Shown one piece after another: positions 33,528 through 42,371 of a stretch of 64,000 nt of DNA. The translations under genes and the position numbers were made by a program. Source of the DNA: Arthrobacter sp. AK04 (GTDB lineage: Bacteria; Actinomycetota; Actinomycetes; Actinomycetales; Micrococcaceae); NCBI RefSeq assembly GCF_021129155.1, contig NZ_JAJOMC010000020.1, positions 1-64,000 on the forward strand, given 5' to 3'. Numbering within the stretch: the stretch's first letter is position 1; every line of letters starts with the position of its first letter. The notes beneath the pieces were generated by a model. That model did no database searches. It was not told where the DNA came from and saw only the letters and a list, made by a program, of their open reading frames with translations.

Positions 33528-35146
33528 TGTCCGGTGTGCTGCGGCTGGTCCTGTTCCAGGCCCGGCGGGACAGGGTGGCGCTGCCCGTCTGGATCCTGGG
33601 CATCACCCTGCTCAGCTTCGCCACCTCCGCCGCGGTGGCCACCCAGTTCGGGGACGAGGCCGGGCAGGCCGCCATCCTCCGCCTTGCCGCAGCCAACCCG
33701 GCGTTCCTGTTCCTCCGCGGCCTGCCTGACGGGACCGGCACCGGCGCGGTGGTGTTCTTCCAGGGTTTTGCGTTCACGGCTGTCCTGGCAGGCCTGATGA
33801 GCACGTTCCTGGTGGTGCGGCACACCCGCACGGACGAGGAGCTCGGGAGGGCCGAACTCCTGGGCGCGGTGCCCATCCCACGGGCCGCGTCCCTTGCAGC
33901 GACGCTGCTGCTGGGCACGGCCGCGAACCTGGTGCTGGCTGTTTCTGCGGCCGGCGCCTTTATGGGAGCCGGACTGCCCGCGGTCGGCTCGGCTGCGGCG
34001 GGTGCCGCCGTCGGGAGTGTTGGCACGTTCTTTGTTGCCCTTGCCGCCGTCACCGCCCAGGCCCTGCCCTCGGGCAGGAGCGCCAACGGTGCCGCCGCGG
34101 GCTTGGTTGGGGCGGCCTACCTGGTGCGCGGCATCGGGGACGCGCTGGGGACCCCTGCGGCGGACCTGCTGCACGTTTCGAGCGCCTGGCCCTCGCTCCT
34201 CTCTCCGATCGGCTGGGGCCAGCGCACCAGGCCGTTCAGCAGTCCGGACCTGGCATGGCTGCTGGTGCCGCTCGCTGCCGCGGCGGTCCTGATGGCACTC
34301 GCGGTGATAGTCCGACGACGGCGGGACGTGGGTGCCAGCCTGCTGCCCGAGCGTGTGGGCAAAGAGCGTGCAGGGGTGGGCGGGACCTCCTTTGTGGGGC
34401 TGGCGTGGCGGCTGCAGCGGTCCACGGTGGCTGGCTGGTGCATTGCGGCCGCGGCCCTGGGTGCCGTGGCGGGGGCCCTTGGCCCGGCGGTCACCGAGAC
34501 GGTGTCCAGCCTGGGGCCGGTGAAGGAGATGATCGAGCGGCTGGTGCCCGGCGGGCAGGCCGGGCTGATCGACGTGTTCGTCACGGCGCTGCTGGGCATG
34601 GCCGGGGTGTTCGCGGCCGCCGCCGGGATCCAGGCAGTTCTCCGGATGCGCGCCGAGGAAGCGGAGGGCAGGGCCGAGCTGCTGCTTTCCGCGCCGAAGT
34701 CCCGCGTCCGGTGGCTCGGCGCCAACCTGGCCGTGGCTGCCTTTTCCGCCGCCGCTGTTTCCTCGATCGCGGGAGCCGCTGCCGCCGTCGGCCTTGCTGC
34801 CTCAGGCACCTCCGATGGACCTGCCTGGTCACTGGTGCCCGCGGCACTGGCCCACGTCCCCGCAGCCCTGGTTTTCCTTACAGTGGCTGCGGTTGCCTTC
34901 GCCGTGGCGCCGCGGCTCAGCATCCTGGCCGGCTGGGGGATTCTCGCCGCGGGAATTGTCCTGGGCGAGTTCGGGGAGTTGTTCGGCCTGCCGGTGTGGC
35001 TGCAGGACGCGAGCCCGTTCCGGCACTCTTCCGCTATGCCGGTGGAATCCTTCGACCAGGCCGGGGCGGCGGGCCTGCTGCTCGTGGCGGCGGCCGGGGC
35101 CGCGCTGGCGGCCTACGCCCTGCACCGGCGGGACCTGACCGCATGA
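33527..35146 (+). CDS. ABC exporter permease, 12-helix type
   Basis: This is a 539-residue polytopic membrane protein with about twelve hydrophobic segments in two halves separated by a cytoplasmic stretch near residues 265-290. The RTDEELGRAELLGAVP loop (about residue 100) and its repeat RAEEAEGRAELLLSAP (about residue 370) show the internal duplication typical of tetronasin-type exporter permeases. Start and previous stop overlap as TGATG. It forms an efflux pump with the preceding ATPase. Confidence 0.88.
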   Translation: MSGVLRLVLFQARRDRVALPVWILGITLLSFATSAAVATQFGDEAGQAAILRLAAANPAFLFLRGLPDGTGTGAVVFFQGFAFTAVLAGLMSTFLVVRHTRTDEELGRAELLGAVPIPRAASLAATLLLGTAANLVLAVSAAGAFMGAGLPAVGSAAAGAAVGSVGTFFVALAAVTAQALPSGRSANGAAAGLVGAAYLVRGIGDALGTPAADLLHVSSAWPSLLSPIGWGQRTRPFSSPDLAWLLVPLAAAAVLMALAVIVRRRRDVGASLLPERVGKERAGVGGTSFVGLAWRLQRSTVAGWCIAAAALGAVAGALGPAVTETVSSLGPVKEMIERLVPGGQAGLIDVFVTALLGMAGVFAAAAGIQAVLRMRAEEAEGRAELLLSAPKSRVRWLGANLAVAAFSAAAVSSIAGAAAAVGLAASGTSDGPAWSLVPAALAHVPAALVFLTVAAVAFAVAPRLSILAGWGILAAGIVLGEFGELFGLPVWLQDASPFRHSSAMPVESFDQAGAAGLLLVAAAGAALAAYALHRRDLTA

Positions 35147-35183
35147 TGCCGGCCCTTGACACGATGAAACGGACCCTGAAGCC

Positions 35184-36380
35184 ATGAAGATAATGCTGCT
35201 GACCGCCGGAACGCGCGGTGACGTGGAACCCTTTTTTGCCCTGGCGCGGGCCGCCGGGGCGCGCGGACATGAGGTCCGGACCGCCATTCCGGAGAACTCC
35301 GGTGCGGACACCGCCGGCCTGGACACCGTCAGCCTGCGCATGGACTTCGCCCAGCTGGTCAGCGACCAGGGTGTTTCTCCCCGGGCTGCGGCCAGGACCT
35401 TCAAGACGGTCATCCGGCCGGCGGTGGGCCGGCTTCTTTCCGCGGCTGTGGAGCACATCGTTGCCTTCGCCCCGGATGTGGTGGTCTACCACCCCAAAGT
35501 CCTCAGCGCCCCGGCCGCAGCCAAGAGACTGGGAATCCCGTCCGTGCTGGTTGAGACCGTGCCCGCGCTGACGCCCACCAGGGAGTTCCCGTCGCCCATC
35601 ATCCCCGCGGCCAGCCTGGGCCCGCTGAACCGGTTCAGCTACGCACCGGCGAGGGCGGCCACACTGATGTTCAGGCGGGAACTGCAAGTTGCGCTGGACC
35701 TGCTGCCGCCAGGACGCACGCCGGCAACGGGGACCCGCGCCACACTGATCCCCGTCAGCCCCCACCTGCTTCCCCGCCCGGCTGACTGGCCGGCCTCGGT
35801 GCACCTCACGGGCCACTGGGCCGCGAAAGCCAAGGCCATGGAGATCGATGACGAGCTGAAGGCCTTCCTGGACGGCGGGGATTTTGTGTACGTGGGGTTC
35901 GGCTCCATGAAGGCCGGCGACGCCAGGGAACGGGGCGCGGCGGTCATTGAGGCAGCCCGAAGGAACGGCTTGAGGGCGCTGGTGGCAAAGGGGTGGGGCG
36001 GCATCGAGGTCCCGCCGGCTGTGATGGGCGGTGACGTGCTGGTCAGGGAATCGGTGGCACACCACATGGTCCTTCCGCGCGCCGCGGCAGCCATCCACCA
36101 CGGCGGCGCAGGCACGGTCCATGCCGTGGCGCGGGCCGGCATCCCGTCCGTGGTGGTGCCGTTCATCGCTGACCAGCCGTTCTGGGGTGCTGTCCTGCAC
36201 CGTCGGGGCCTGGGCCCGCAGCCGGTCCCGTACCGGAAACTCACCGCGGACCGCCTGGCCCGGGCGCTCGGTGAGGCCGGAAGCTGCCGGATCCAGGCCG
36301 CCCGGACAGGTGAGCTGGTGCGCGCCGAGGACGGGACCGCCGTCGCAGTTGGTGTCCTGGAAAGCCTGGCGGGGACTTAA
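35184..36380 (+). CDS. GT1/GT28-like glycosyltransferase
   Basis: This is a 398-residue GT-B glycosyltransferase. The N-domain begins MKIMLLTAGTRGDVEPFFAL, the acceptor-side loop of the sterol/macrolide glucosyltransferase group. The C-domain carries YVGFGSMKAGD and HHGGAGTVHAVARAGIPSVVVPFIADQPFW, the nucleotide-sugar-binding motif with the DQ pair. It would transfer a sugar from UDP- or dTDP-sugar to a lipid or small molecule. Following an antibiotic-type exporter by 37 bases, it may inactivate or modify the exporter's substrate; this is inference. Confidence 0.87.
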   Translation: MKIMLLTAGTRGDVEPFFALARAAGARGHEVRTAIPENSGADTAGLDTVSLRMDFAQLVSDQGVSPRAAARTFKTVIRPAVGRLLSAAVEHIVAFAPDVVVYHPKVLSAPAAAKRLGIPSVLVETVPALTPTREFPSPIIPAASLGPLNRFSYAPARAATLMFRRELQVALDLLPPGRTPATGTRATLIPVSPHLLPRPADWPASVHLTGHWAAKAKAMEIDDELKAFLDGGDFVYVGFGSMKAGDARERGAAVIEAARRNGLRALVAKGWGGIEVPPAVMGGDVLVRESVAHHMVLPRAAAAIHHGGAGTVHAVARAGIPSVVVPFIADQPFWGAVLHRRGLGPQPVPYRKLTADRLARALGEAGSCRIQAARTGELVRAEDGTAVAVGVLESLAGT

Positions 36381-36398
36381 AGTTCCGCGGCCCGCCGG

Positions 36399-37136
36399 TC
36401 AGGCAGGACCGGGGACACGTGCCGGACGGTGCCGGGCGGGGTCGAAGTTGTCAAAGGACGAGGCTCCAATCAGGAAGATGCCCCGCTGCGGGATCCAGAA
36501 GCCGCCCAGCCGGGTCTGCACCCGCAGGGGCTGCAGGCGGCCGAGGTCTTCTCCCTTAAGCGAGGCAGAGCTCCGGGAAACGAACCACACACGGCGGGGT
36601 TTCGCCCGGAAGCCTTGCCCGTTGGGGACGGCGCCCGTCAGGCCCAGCCGGCCCGCGCGGAGCACCGGACCGGAGGCGGCGCCCATGGCCTTCAGCACAG
36701 CCTTGTTCTCCAGGGCTGAAGCAGGGAGGGCTGCCAGTGCCGCCGTCATTGCGCGGGTGACGGGCGTTGACGCCAGCTCCAGGTCCCACGCCAGGTCAAC
36801 GTCCCCGCCAATGCGGACGCTGAACGCTGCGTCACCCGTCCAGGTAACCGTGATGGGGCATTGGACCACGGCCTCCAGGGCGGCGCCGAAGTAGCGGGCG
36901 CAGGACACCGCGGGCGGTGCGTCGGCGTAGATGGTCCAGGAGCCGGAGGGCCGGCGCAGCCAGACTGACCTGTAGCCCGGGCCGATACTGGTGACGGGGA
37001 AACGCCGCATCGCCAGGACGTGGCCGGTACTGAAGGGCAGGCCCATCACCCCGTACCCGGAAAACCGTTCGTCGTCCCCGGGCCCCAGGGCGGCACTTTG
37101 TTCAGCTTCGAGGACCTGCGCCCGGATGCTTTTCAT
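36399..37136 (-). CDS. Conserved hypothetical protein
   Basis: This is a 245-residue soluble protein with no signal peptide and no motif I recognise. It is beta-rich in the first half (GYRSVWLRRPSGSWTIYAD, CPITVTWTGDAAFSVRIGGD), with a basic C-terminal part. AGGCAGGAAG ahead of the ATG at 37136 supports translation. Codon use matches the neighbours. The pattern resembles actinobacterial proteins of unknown function with an acetoacetate-decarboxylase-like beta core, but I am not confident of that comparison. Confidence 0.65.
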   Translation of the reverse strand: MKSIRAQVLEAEQSAALGPGDDERFSGYGVMGLPFSTGHVLAMRRFPVTSIGPGYRSVWLRRPSGSWTIYADAPPAVSCARYFGAALEAVVQCPITVTWTGDAAFSVRIGGDVDLAWDLELASTPVTRAMTAALAALPASALENKAVLKAMGAASGPVLRAGRLGLTGAVPNGQGFRAKPRRVWFVSRSSASLKGEDLGRLQPLRVQTRLGGFWIPQRGIFLIGASSFDNFDPARHRPARVPGPA

Positions 37137-37140
37137 GGCT

Positions 37141-37207
37141 TCCTGCCTCCACCGTCAGCGGTGGCGTCAGTCTACGCCCGGCTGCCCGCCCGCGGGAGTC
37201 ACCCGGA
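37141..37207. repeat. Direct repeat, left copy
   Basis: This aligns without gaps to 38032-38098, with about 53 of 67 positions equal and the last 28 bases (37180-37207) identical. The right copy encodes the end of the CNNM transporter and its terminator. The left copy is an isolated remnant of that end, reading VTPAGGQP on the minus strand. Confidence 0.85.
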
Positions 37208-37476
37208 CACACCCATGACACTTGAGGTGTCTCTTAACAATGCCCCGGTTCCACCGCAAGTGATTGTTGACTCCTTTTGAGTCCTGAGTAGGCTCGCAGG
37301 TGCCGGGGAACGCGACAGTAGTTGTTTCGGCGCTGCGCGGCGCTGCCATGGGCAGTCGCTTCGCCAGCGTCGCCTCGCCGGATGTTTCGGCGACATTCGA
37401 AGTGAGGCTAACTTCTGGAAGCCCACCGTTCTGCTGCGGTCAATTGGCCGTCCAAGCCGGATCATTTGGAGACATC
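37208..37476. other. Noncoding gap with promoter
   Basis: With the left repeat copy, this makes a 340-base stretch without a gene (37137-37476). It holds the promoter at 37267-37294 and then about 180 bases in which I see no further gene or structure before the secreted-protein start. Confidence 0.6.
37267..37294 (+). promoter_or_regulatory. Sigma-70-type promoter
   Basis: TTGACT (37267-37272), a 16-base spacer and TAGGCT (37289-37294). It is the best matched -35/-10 pair in the window and would give a leader of about 175 bases ahead of the ATG at 37477. Confidence 0.6.
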
Positions 37477-38010
37477 ATGCGTTTTCCTGCATTAAGTCAA
37501 CTAGTTCCCGTGTCCCTTCTTGCTGCCGCGGTACTTGCAATACCGACTGCCGCCACGGGCGCGCCACCAATCCCCAACGATCCCCTGGCACCGTTTGGTC
37601 CCTTCGATCTTCCGGCTGGAATCGCGTGTCCGGACTTCGACTTGCGAATTGAAGGTTCCGACCCTATGGGAAAGGTGAGGACGTTTGTTGACCGGAACGG
37701 CGATCCTGTGCGGATCCTGACCACTGGACTGGGTTACACCCTGACATTCACCAACCTTGAAACCGGCGAAGAGTTGGTTACCAGGTCCACAGGATCAAGC
37801 CAGGTTACTGTCCCTAATGCAGATGGTACTTACAGCTCCACCATTCGAGGTTCCGCGCTGATAATTCTCTTTCCGGAAGATGACCCCGCGGGGCCTAGCA
37901 GCAACATTTATCACGGCCGTACGGTGTTCTCGCTGGAGTCTGATGGATCAACGTTCACGTCGCTGGAAACCTATGGGACCAGCTCCGACATATGTGAGGC
38001 CCTGAGCTGA
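37477..38010 (+). CDS. Secreted hypothetical protein in low-GC insert
   Basis: This is a 177-residue protein with a signal peptide of about 28 residues (SLLAAAVLAIPTAATGA), then a mature domain with two cysteines (ACPDFD and the C-terminal DICEALS) and many beta-strand segments. No family is recognised with confidence. Its layout resembles small secreted actinobacterial proteins of unknown role. Two lines I counted here have 32 and 35 G/C of 60, lower than both neighbours. It lies between direct repeats and has its own promoter and terminator, so it behaves like an inserted cassette. Confidence 0.68.
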   Translation: MRFPALSQLVPVSLLAAAVLAIPTAATGAPPIPNDPLAPFGPFDLPAGIACPDFDLRIEGSDPMGKVRTFVDRNGDPVRILTTGLGYTLTFTNLETGEELVTRSTGSSQVTVPNADGTYSSTIRGSALIILFPEDDPAGPSSNIYHGRTVFSLESDGSTFTSLETYGTSSDICEALS

Positions 38011-38031
38011 GCTGATTCGCTTCCTCTGTGA

Positions 38032-38098
38032 ACCTGCTTCCACCATCAGCGGTGGAAGCAGGTTTACTGAGGCTGCCCGCCCGCGGGAGTCACCCGGA
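38032..38098. repeat. Direct repeat, right copy
   Basis: This is the counterpart of 37141-37207, offset by 891 bases. It spans the terminator hairpin and the last codons of the CNNM transporter gene. Confidence 0.85.
38033..38065. terminator. Terminator hairpin between convergent genes
   Basis: CCTGCTTCCACC (38033-38044) and GGTGGAAGCAGG (38051-38062) form a perfect 12-bp stem around ATCAGC, followed by TTT. It is shared by the secreted-protein gene and the convergent transporter gene, whose stop codon is at 38064. Confidence 0.8.
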
Positions 38099-39359
38099 TC
38101 CGGGAAATGCGCAGCCGGTCCATGGCCGTCACGGTCAGCACATGGCCAGCCACCTCCACGCTGTCGCCCACCCGGGGGAGCCGGCCCAGCCGGTCGATGA
38201 CGTACCCGGCCACGGTCTCGTAGTGGCCCTCCGGCAGTTCGATGCCGGACGCGGTTTCGAACTCCTGCAGGATCAGGGCACCGTCCACGTCCACTGTCCC
38301 GTTGGCCCTGGTAACGCGGTCCTCCGGGTCGGTGCCGGTGTCGTACTCGTCGTAGATCTCGCCCACCAGTTCCTCCACCAGGTCCTCCAGGGTGACGATG
38401 CCGTCCGTGCCGCCGTACTCGTCCACCACCAGCGCAATGTGCTGCCCCAGCCGGCGCATCCGGGACAGCGAAGGCAGCACCTTGTTGGTGCCCGGCAGCG
38501 GCAGGATCTCCCGCACGATATCCCGCACCGGACCGTCGTCGTACTCTCCATCGCGGGGCATAAGGTCCCGGATATGGACGAAGCCCAGGACGTCGTCGGG
38601 CGATTTGGCCATGACGGGATAGCGCGAGAACGGGCCGTCCCGCACCATGCTGCGCGCCTCGCCGATGCTCATGCTGCCGTTGATGAAGGTCACCTCGGTG
38701 CGGGGGCGCATCACCTCCTGCAGCGAGCGCTCGCCGGCGCCAAACACATCGCTGAGGATGCTGCGGCTGTGCTCCTCCAGCATCTCGCTCTCAGCCACCA
38801 TGTCCCACAGTTCCTCGGAGCTGATGCTCTCCTGCTTGGCGTTGGGGTCGCCGCCGAACAGCCGCACCACCGCGTCCGTGGAGACGGACAGCAGCCAGAC
38901 GGCGGGCCGCATGATTTCGGAGAGGACGCCCAGCGGAGGGGCAAGGACCCTGGTGAAGCCGACGGCGCTCTGCATGGCAAGGCGTTTGGGCACCAGTTCG
39001 CCGAGCACCAGGGAAAGGTAGGCCACCAGCAGCGTCATGCCGATGAAGGCAACGGGTTCGGCAGCGGAGCCGAAGCCGATGCCTTCCAGGAGGGGTTCGA
39101 CGTCGGGCGCGATGGTGGAGGCGCCGTACGCGGCGGAGAAGAAGCCTGACAGGGTGACGCCGATCTGGACCGTGGACAGGAACCGGTTGGGGTTGCCGGC
39201 GAGTGCCGCGATCCGTGCCCCGTGCTTCCCGGACCTCTCCATCTGGCGCACCTGGCTCTCGCGGAGGGACACCAGTGCCATTTCCGTGCCGGCGAACACC
39301 CCGCCCAGCAGCACAAAGAAGAGGACCAACAGGAAATTGAGCAGGGTGTCGCTGTCCAT
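38064..39359 (-). CDS. CNNM/CorC-type (hemolysin-family) transporter
   Basis: This is a 431-residue membrane protein. The DUF21/CNNM domain with three to four helices covers about residues 1-185. A CBS-domain pair follows at about 200-330 (VMRPRTEVTFINGSMSI; LIPRD-like DLMPRDGEY; HIALVVDEYGGTDGIVTLED). The CorC_HlyC domain occupies about 345-430. The family is linked to Mg2+/Co2+ export rather than haemolysis. TAGTGT six bases before the ATG suggests a leaderless message. Its 3' end coincides with the right copy of the direct repeat. Confidence 0.9.
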   Translation of the reverse strand: MDSDTLLNFLLVLFFVLLGGVFAGTEMALVSLRESQVRQMERSGKHGARIAALAGNPNRFLSTVQIGVTLSGFFSAAYGASTIAPDVEPLLEGIGFGSAAEPVAFIGMTLLVAYLSLVLGELVPKRLAMQSAVGFTRVLAPPLGVLSEIMRPAVWLLSVSTDAVVRLFGGDPNAKQESISSEELWDMVAESEMLEEHSRSILSDVFGAGERSLQEVMRPRTEVTFINGSMSIGEARSMVRDGPFSRYPVMAKSPDDVLGFVHIRDLMPRDGEYDDGPVRDIVREILPLPGTNKVLPSLSRMRRLGQHIALVVDEYGGTDGIVTLEDLVEELVGEIYDEYDTGTDPEDRVTRANGTVDVDGALILQEFETASGIELPEGHYETVAGYVIDRLGRLPRVGDSVEVAGHVLTVTAMDRLRISRIRVTPAGGQPQ

Positions 39360-39365
39360 GATCAG

Positions 39366-39371
39366 ACACTA
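39366..39371 (-). promoter_or_regulatory. -10 element of the CNNM gene, probably leaderless
   Basis: Read on the minus strand it is TAGTGT, followed by six bases and the ATG at 39359. No ribosome-binding site is present. Confidence 0.45.
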
Positions 39372-39429
39372 CCGAATGGCGCTGCGCGGGTTACGCTCGG
39401 GGCCTTTGCGGCGTAGGGTCTGAGGGACC

Positions 39430-40005
39430 ATGACCGAACAGCAACCCTATGAGCTCGTGAGGCGCTACCCGCACTTCGAGCTGCGCCGCTATCCCGCCTA
39501 TGTTGTGGCGGAAGTCCAGGTCAATGCGACCTTTGACCGTGCCGGCAACGCAGCCTTCCGGCACCTCTTCAATTACATCAGCGGCAGCAACACCGCGCGG
39601 CAGAAGCTTGCCATGACGGCGCCCGTCATCCAGGAGCCGGGGCCCCCGCAGAAGCTGGCGATGACCGCCCCCGTGCTCCAGAGCGGCCCGCTGCAGGGCG
39701 GTGCACCCACTGATTTTGCGGTGGCGTTTGTGCTCCCGGCGGGCGTGACTGCCGAGACGGCGCCGGAGCCGCAGAATCCCGACGTGAAAATCCGCCCGGT
39801 CCCCGGCTCCCTGACCGCAGTTGTCCGGTTCTCGGGCAGCGGGTCGGAAGCTGCGTTTACCCGGCACAACGAGGGGCTGCAGGCGGCGCTGAACCTGGTG
39901 GGGCTGGCGCCGGTGGGGCCGCCCCGGTTTGCCCGCTTTGATCCGCCGTTCAAGCCGTGGTTCCTCCGCCACAACGAGGTGCTGCAGGACGTCGCGGACG
40001 CCTAA
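39430..40005 (+). CDS. SOUL haem-binding family protein
   Basis: This is a 191-residue soluble protein of the SOUL/HBP family: YELVRRYPHFELRRYPAYVVAEV at the start, AFRHLFNYISGSN, two KLAMTAPV blocks and a C-terminal NPPFKPW-like strand (DPPFKPWFLRHNEV). The family binds haem or porphyrins in eukaryotes; the bacterial role is unclear. TAGGGT lies ten bases before the ATG. It stands alone. Confidence 0.9.
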   Translation: MTEQQPYELVRRYPHFELRRYPAYVVAEVQVNATFDRAGNAAFRHLFNYISGSNTARQKLAMTAPVIQEPGPPQKLAMTAPVLQSGPLQGGAPTDFAVAFVLPAGVTAETAPEPQNPDVKIRPVPGSLTAVVRFSGSGSEAAFTRHNEGLQAALNLVGLAPVGPPRFARFDPPFKPWFLRHNEVLQDVADA

Positions 40006-40074
40006 CCGAAAGTGGGACTCAACTGAAGGACGACGGCGGACGCCGGGTGCCGTCGTCGACCCCGGGGACGCCGG

Positions 40075-40506
40075 TCAGGACGCGCGGTCCTTCGCCAGGA
40101 ACCGGCGCAGGACGGTGGCCGTCAGCCAGGTGACCAGGCTGCAGGCAGCGGCGCCCCACAGGATGTCCGTCACGGCGACGACGGCGGTGAAGTCCTTGAG
40201 CACGGCGAACGCCGTCAGCGCCCAGGTGGCGTAGGTGAAGAAGCCGAACAGCGCCGCGCCCGTGACCCGCTGCCGCAGGGTGGCGTGCGTGTCGTTGGGC
40301 CGCACACCGTAGTGCACCATCCCGGCCACGAAGATGAGGTAGAAGGCAACGGCCCCGGCAGCGTTGGGCCGGGGTGCGATCAGGTGGCCGATCTGGCTTT
40401 GGTAAAGGTTGCTCGCCACGAAGCTGATCCAGACCAGGTCCAGCACGGCGAAGATCACGGCGGTGACCGCGTAGGAAATCAGCCATCTCTTGGTGCGGGT
40501 GTTCAT
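40075..40506 (-). CDS. DUF2177 membrane protein
   Basis: This is a 143-residue protein with four predicted helices. Typical DUF2177 blocks are AVLDLVWISFVASNLYQSQIG and FFTYATWALTAFAVLKDF, and AVTDILWGAAACSLVTWL ends the fold. The ATG at 40506 overlaps the stop of the acyl-CoA synthetase gene (ATGA), so it is the third coupled gene of the MarR operon. The function is unknown; a membrane role in lipid handling is a guess from context. Confidence 0.82.
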   Translation of the reverse strand: MNTRTKRWLISYAVTAVIFAVLDLVWISFVASNLYQSQIGHLIAPRPNAAGAVAFYLIFVAGMVHYGVRPNDTHATLRQRVTGAALFGFFTYATWALTAFAVLKDFTAVVAVTDILWGAAACSLVTWLTATVLRRFLAKDRAS

Positions 40507-42371
40507 GCTTGGCTCCTTGACTCGGCGTAGAGGTTCTCCACGATGTGGCGGGCGCGTTCGGTGAACGCGGTGCGTTTGAGCTTCATGGTGGGCGTGACCA
40601 TTCCGTTGGCCTCGCTGAGGTCGGCCAGGAGCAGCACGAATTTGCGCACCTGCTCGGAGCGGGCCAGCTTCGCGTTGGCGGCATTGACCGCTTTGCCGAT
40701 GGTGCTGAGGAGGCGGGCGTCCTCGATCTGCACGGCGCCGCCGTCGTCCGGGATCCGCAGGCCGGCGAGATCGGCGATGCCCTGGCGCTCGGCCCACGCC
40801 GTGACGGACTCGGGGTCCAGCAGCACCAGCCCGCCCAGGTACGGTTTGCCCTCGCCCACCATGACGGCGTGCGCCACAAGGGGATCGCCCTCCACATAGC
40901 CTTCCCAGATGGCCGGGGTGACGGTCTTGCCGCCGGCGGTGACAATCACGTCCTTGATCCGGCCCTTGAGCGTGAGCCGCCCCAGCTCATCGAGCTCGCC
41001 GAGGTCCCCTGTGCGGAAGTACCCGTCCGTGAACGCGCCCTGGTTGTCCGCCGGCCTGCGGTAGCCGGCGAACACGCCCACGCCGCGGGCCAGCACCTCG
41101 CCCCGGTTCGAGATGAGCACGGTGGTTCCGGGCATCGGGACGCCCACCGTTCCGGCGCTGATGGCGCCGGGCATGTTCCCGGTCAGCGGCGCGGTGGTTT
41201 CCGTCAGGCCGTAGCCCTCGATGACGGGCAGGCCCAGGCCGCGGAAGAACAGGGACAGCTCGGCGTCCAGCGCGGCGGCGCCGGAGAGCAGGTAGTCCAG
41301 GCGGCCGCCCACCAGCGCGCGGAGGCGGGCGTAGAAGAGGCGGTCGAACAGCGCGTGCCGCGCACGCAGGCCGAGCGGGGCGCGGACGGACGGGTCGGCG
41401 TCGTGCGCTTCCGCGAACCTGCCGTACTCGACGGCGGTGCGCTGCGCCGCAGCCCACACCCGGCCAAGGTGTTTCTGTGCTGCGGCGGCGGCAGCGGACG
41501 CCTGGATCTTCTGCAGCACGCGGGGGACCACCACCAGGAACGTGGGCTTCAGGACTCCGAGGGCGGGCACCACGTCCTTGGGATCGGACAGGTGGGCGAT
41601 GCGCATGCCGTTAGCCAGGCAGATCAGCTGCAGGCCGCGGGCCAGCACGTGGGCCATGGGCAGGAAGATCACGGTGTTGCCGCCTTCGCGGACCACGCCC
41701 GTGTAGGCGGCGCCCACGTTCAGCACCTGGCCCACGAAGTTCCCGTGGGTGATCAGGGCGCCCTTGGGGGCGGCGGTGGTGCCGGAGGTGTAGACGATGG
41801 TGGCCACCGAGTCGAGGTCCGGCAGCAGGCGCCGCTCCTCAACGGCGCTGTCCGGGACGGCGGCGCCGCGCTTAGCCAGCTCGGCGAGGTCCGCACCGGG
41901 ACGTGCGTCCATGGTCCAGACGCCCAGGCTTGTCCGCCCGGTCTCTTCAAAGCCCTGTTCCAGCAGGAGGGCATGCCCGGCGGTGCCGGCGATGGCCAGG
42001 CGGACGGCGGCGTCGTCCAGGACCGCTGCCACCTGGGGCAGGGCGGAGGTTTCGTAGACGGGGACCACGACGGCGGCGGCGAACCATGCCGCCATGTCCG
42101 CCACTGCCCATTCGTACCGGGTGGGGGACATGATGGCGAGGGAGTCGCCGGGCCGCAGGCCGGCGGCGATGAGGCCTTTGGCGAGGGCGCGCACCTCCTC
42201 CACGAACTGCCGGGTGGTCACCTGGCGCCAGGGATCCGTGATGGTGCCTCCCGGGGCCCGCACCTCGAAGGCGACGTGGTCCGGGGCCGTCCGGAACCGC
42301 TGCATCAGCAGTTCCGTAGCGTTCCGGTGGCTGGATGGCTCAACCAGCAGCGGGGTGGAGAACTCTTTCAA
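40503..42371 (-). CDS. Long-chain acyl-CoA synthetase (AMP-forming)
   Basis: This is a 622-residue adenylate-forming enzyme. The P-loop VYTSGTTAAPKGALITHGNF lies near residue 215. GYGLTETTAPLTG is motif A5, and GYFRTGDLGELDELGRLTLKGRIKD leads into the mobile C-domain. Length and order match FadD15-type ligases that activate fatty acids with ATP and CoA. Its start overlaps the MarR stop and its stop overlaps the DUF2177 start. Confidence 0.9.
   Translation of the reverse strand: MKEFSTPLLVEPSSHRNATELLMQRFRTAPDHVAFEVRAPGGTITDPWRQVTTRQFVEEVRALAKGLIAAGLRPGDSLAIMSPTRYEWAVADMAAWFAAAVVVPVYETSALPQVAAVLDDAAVRLAIAGTAGHALLLEQGFEETGRTSLGVWTMDARPGADLAELAKRGAAVPDSAVEERRLLPDLDSVATIVYTSGTTAAPKGALITHGNFVGQVLNVGAAYTGVVREGGNTVIFLPMAHVLARGLQLICLANGMRIAHLSDPKDVVPALGVLKPTFLVVVPRVLQKIQASAAAAAAQKHLGRVWAAAQRTAVEYGRFAEAHDADPSVRAPLGLRARHALFDRLFYARLRALVGGRLDYLLSGAAALDAELSLFFRGLGLPVIEGYGLTETTAPLTGNMPGAISAGTVGVPMPGTTVLISNRGEVLARGVGVFAGYRRPADNQGAFTDGYFRTGDLGELDELGRLTLKGRIKDVIVTAGGKTVTPAIWEGYVEGDPLVAHAVMVGEGKPYLGGLVLLDPESVTAWAERQGIADLAGLRIPDDGGAVQIEDARLLSTIGKAVNAANAKLARSEQVRKFVLLLADLSEANGMVTPTMKLKRTAFTERARHIVENLYAESRSQA

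Noticed and set aside
38064..39359. Haemolysin toxin
   Set aside because: The CNNM, CBS pair and CorC domains mark a divalent-cation transporter; the haemolysin name is historical.
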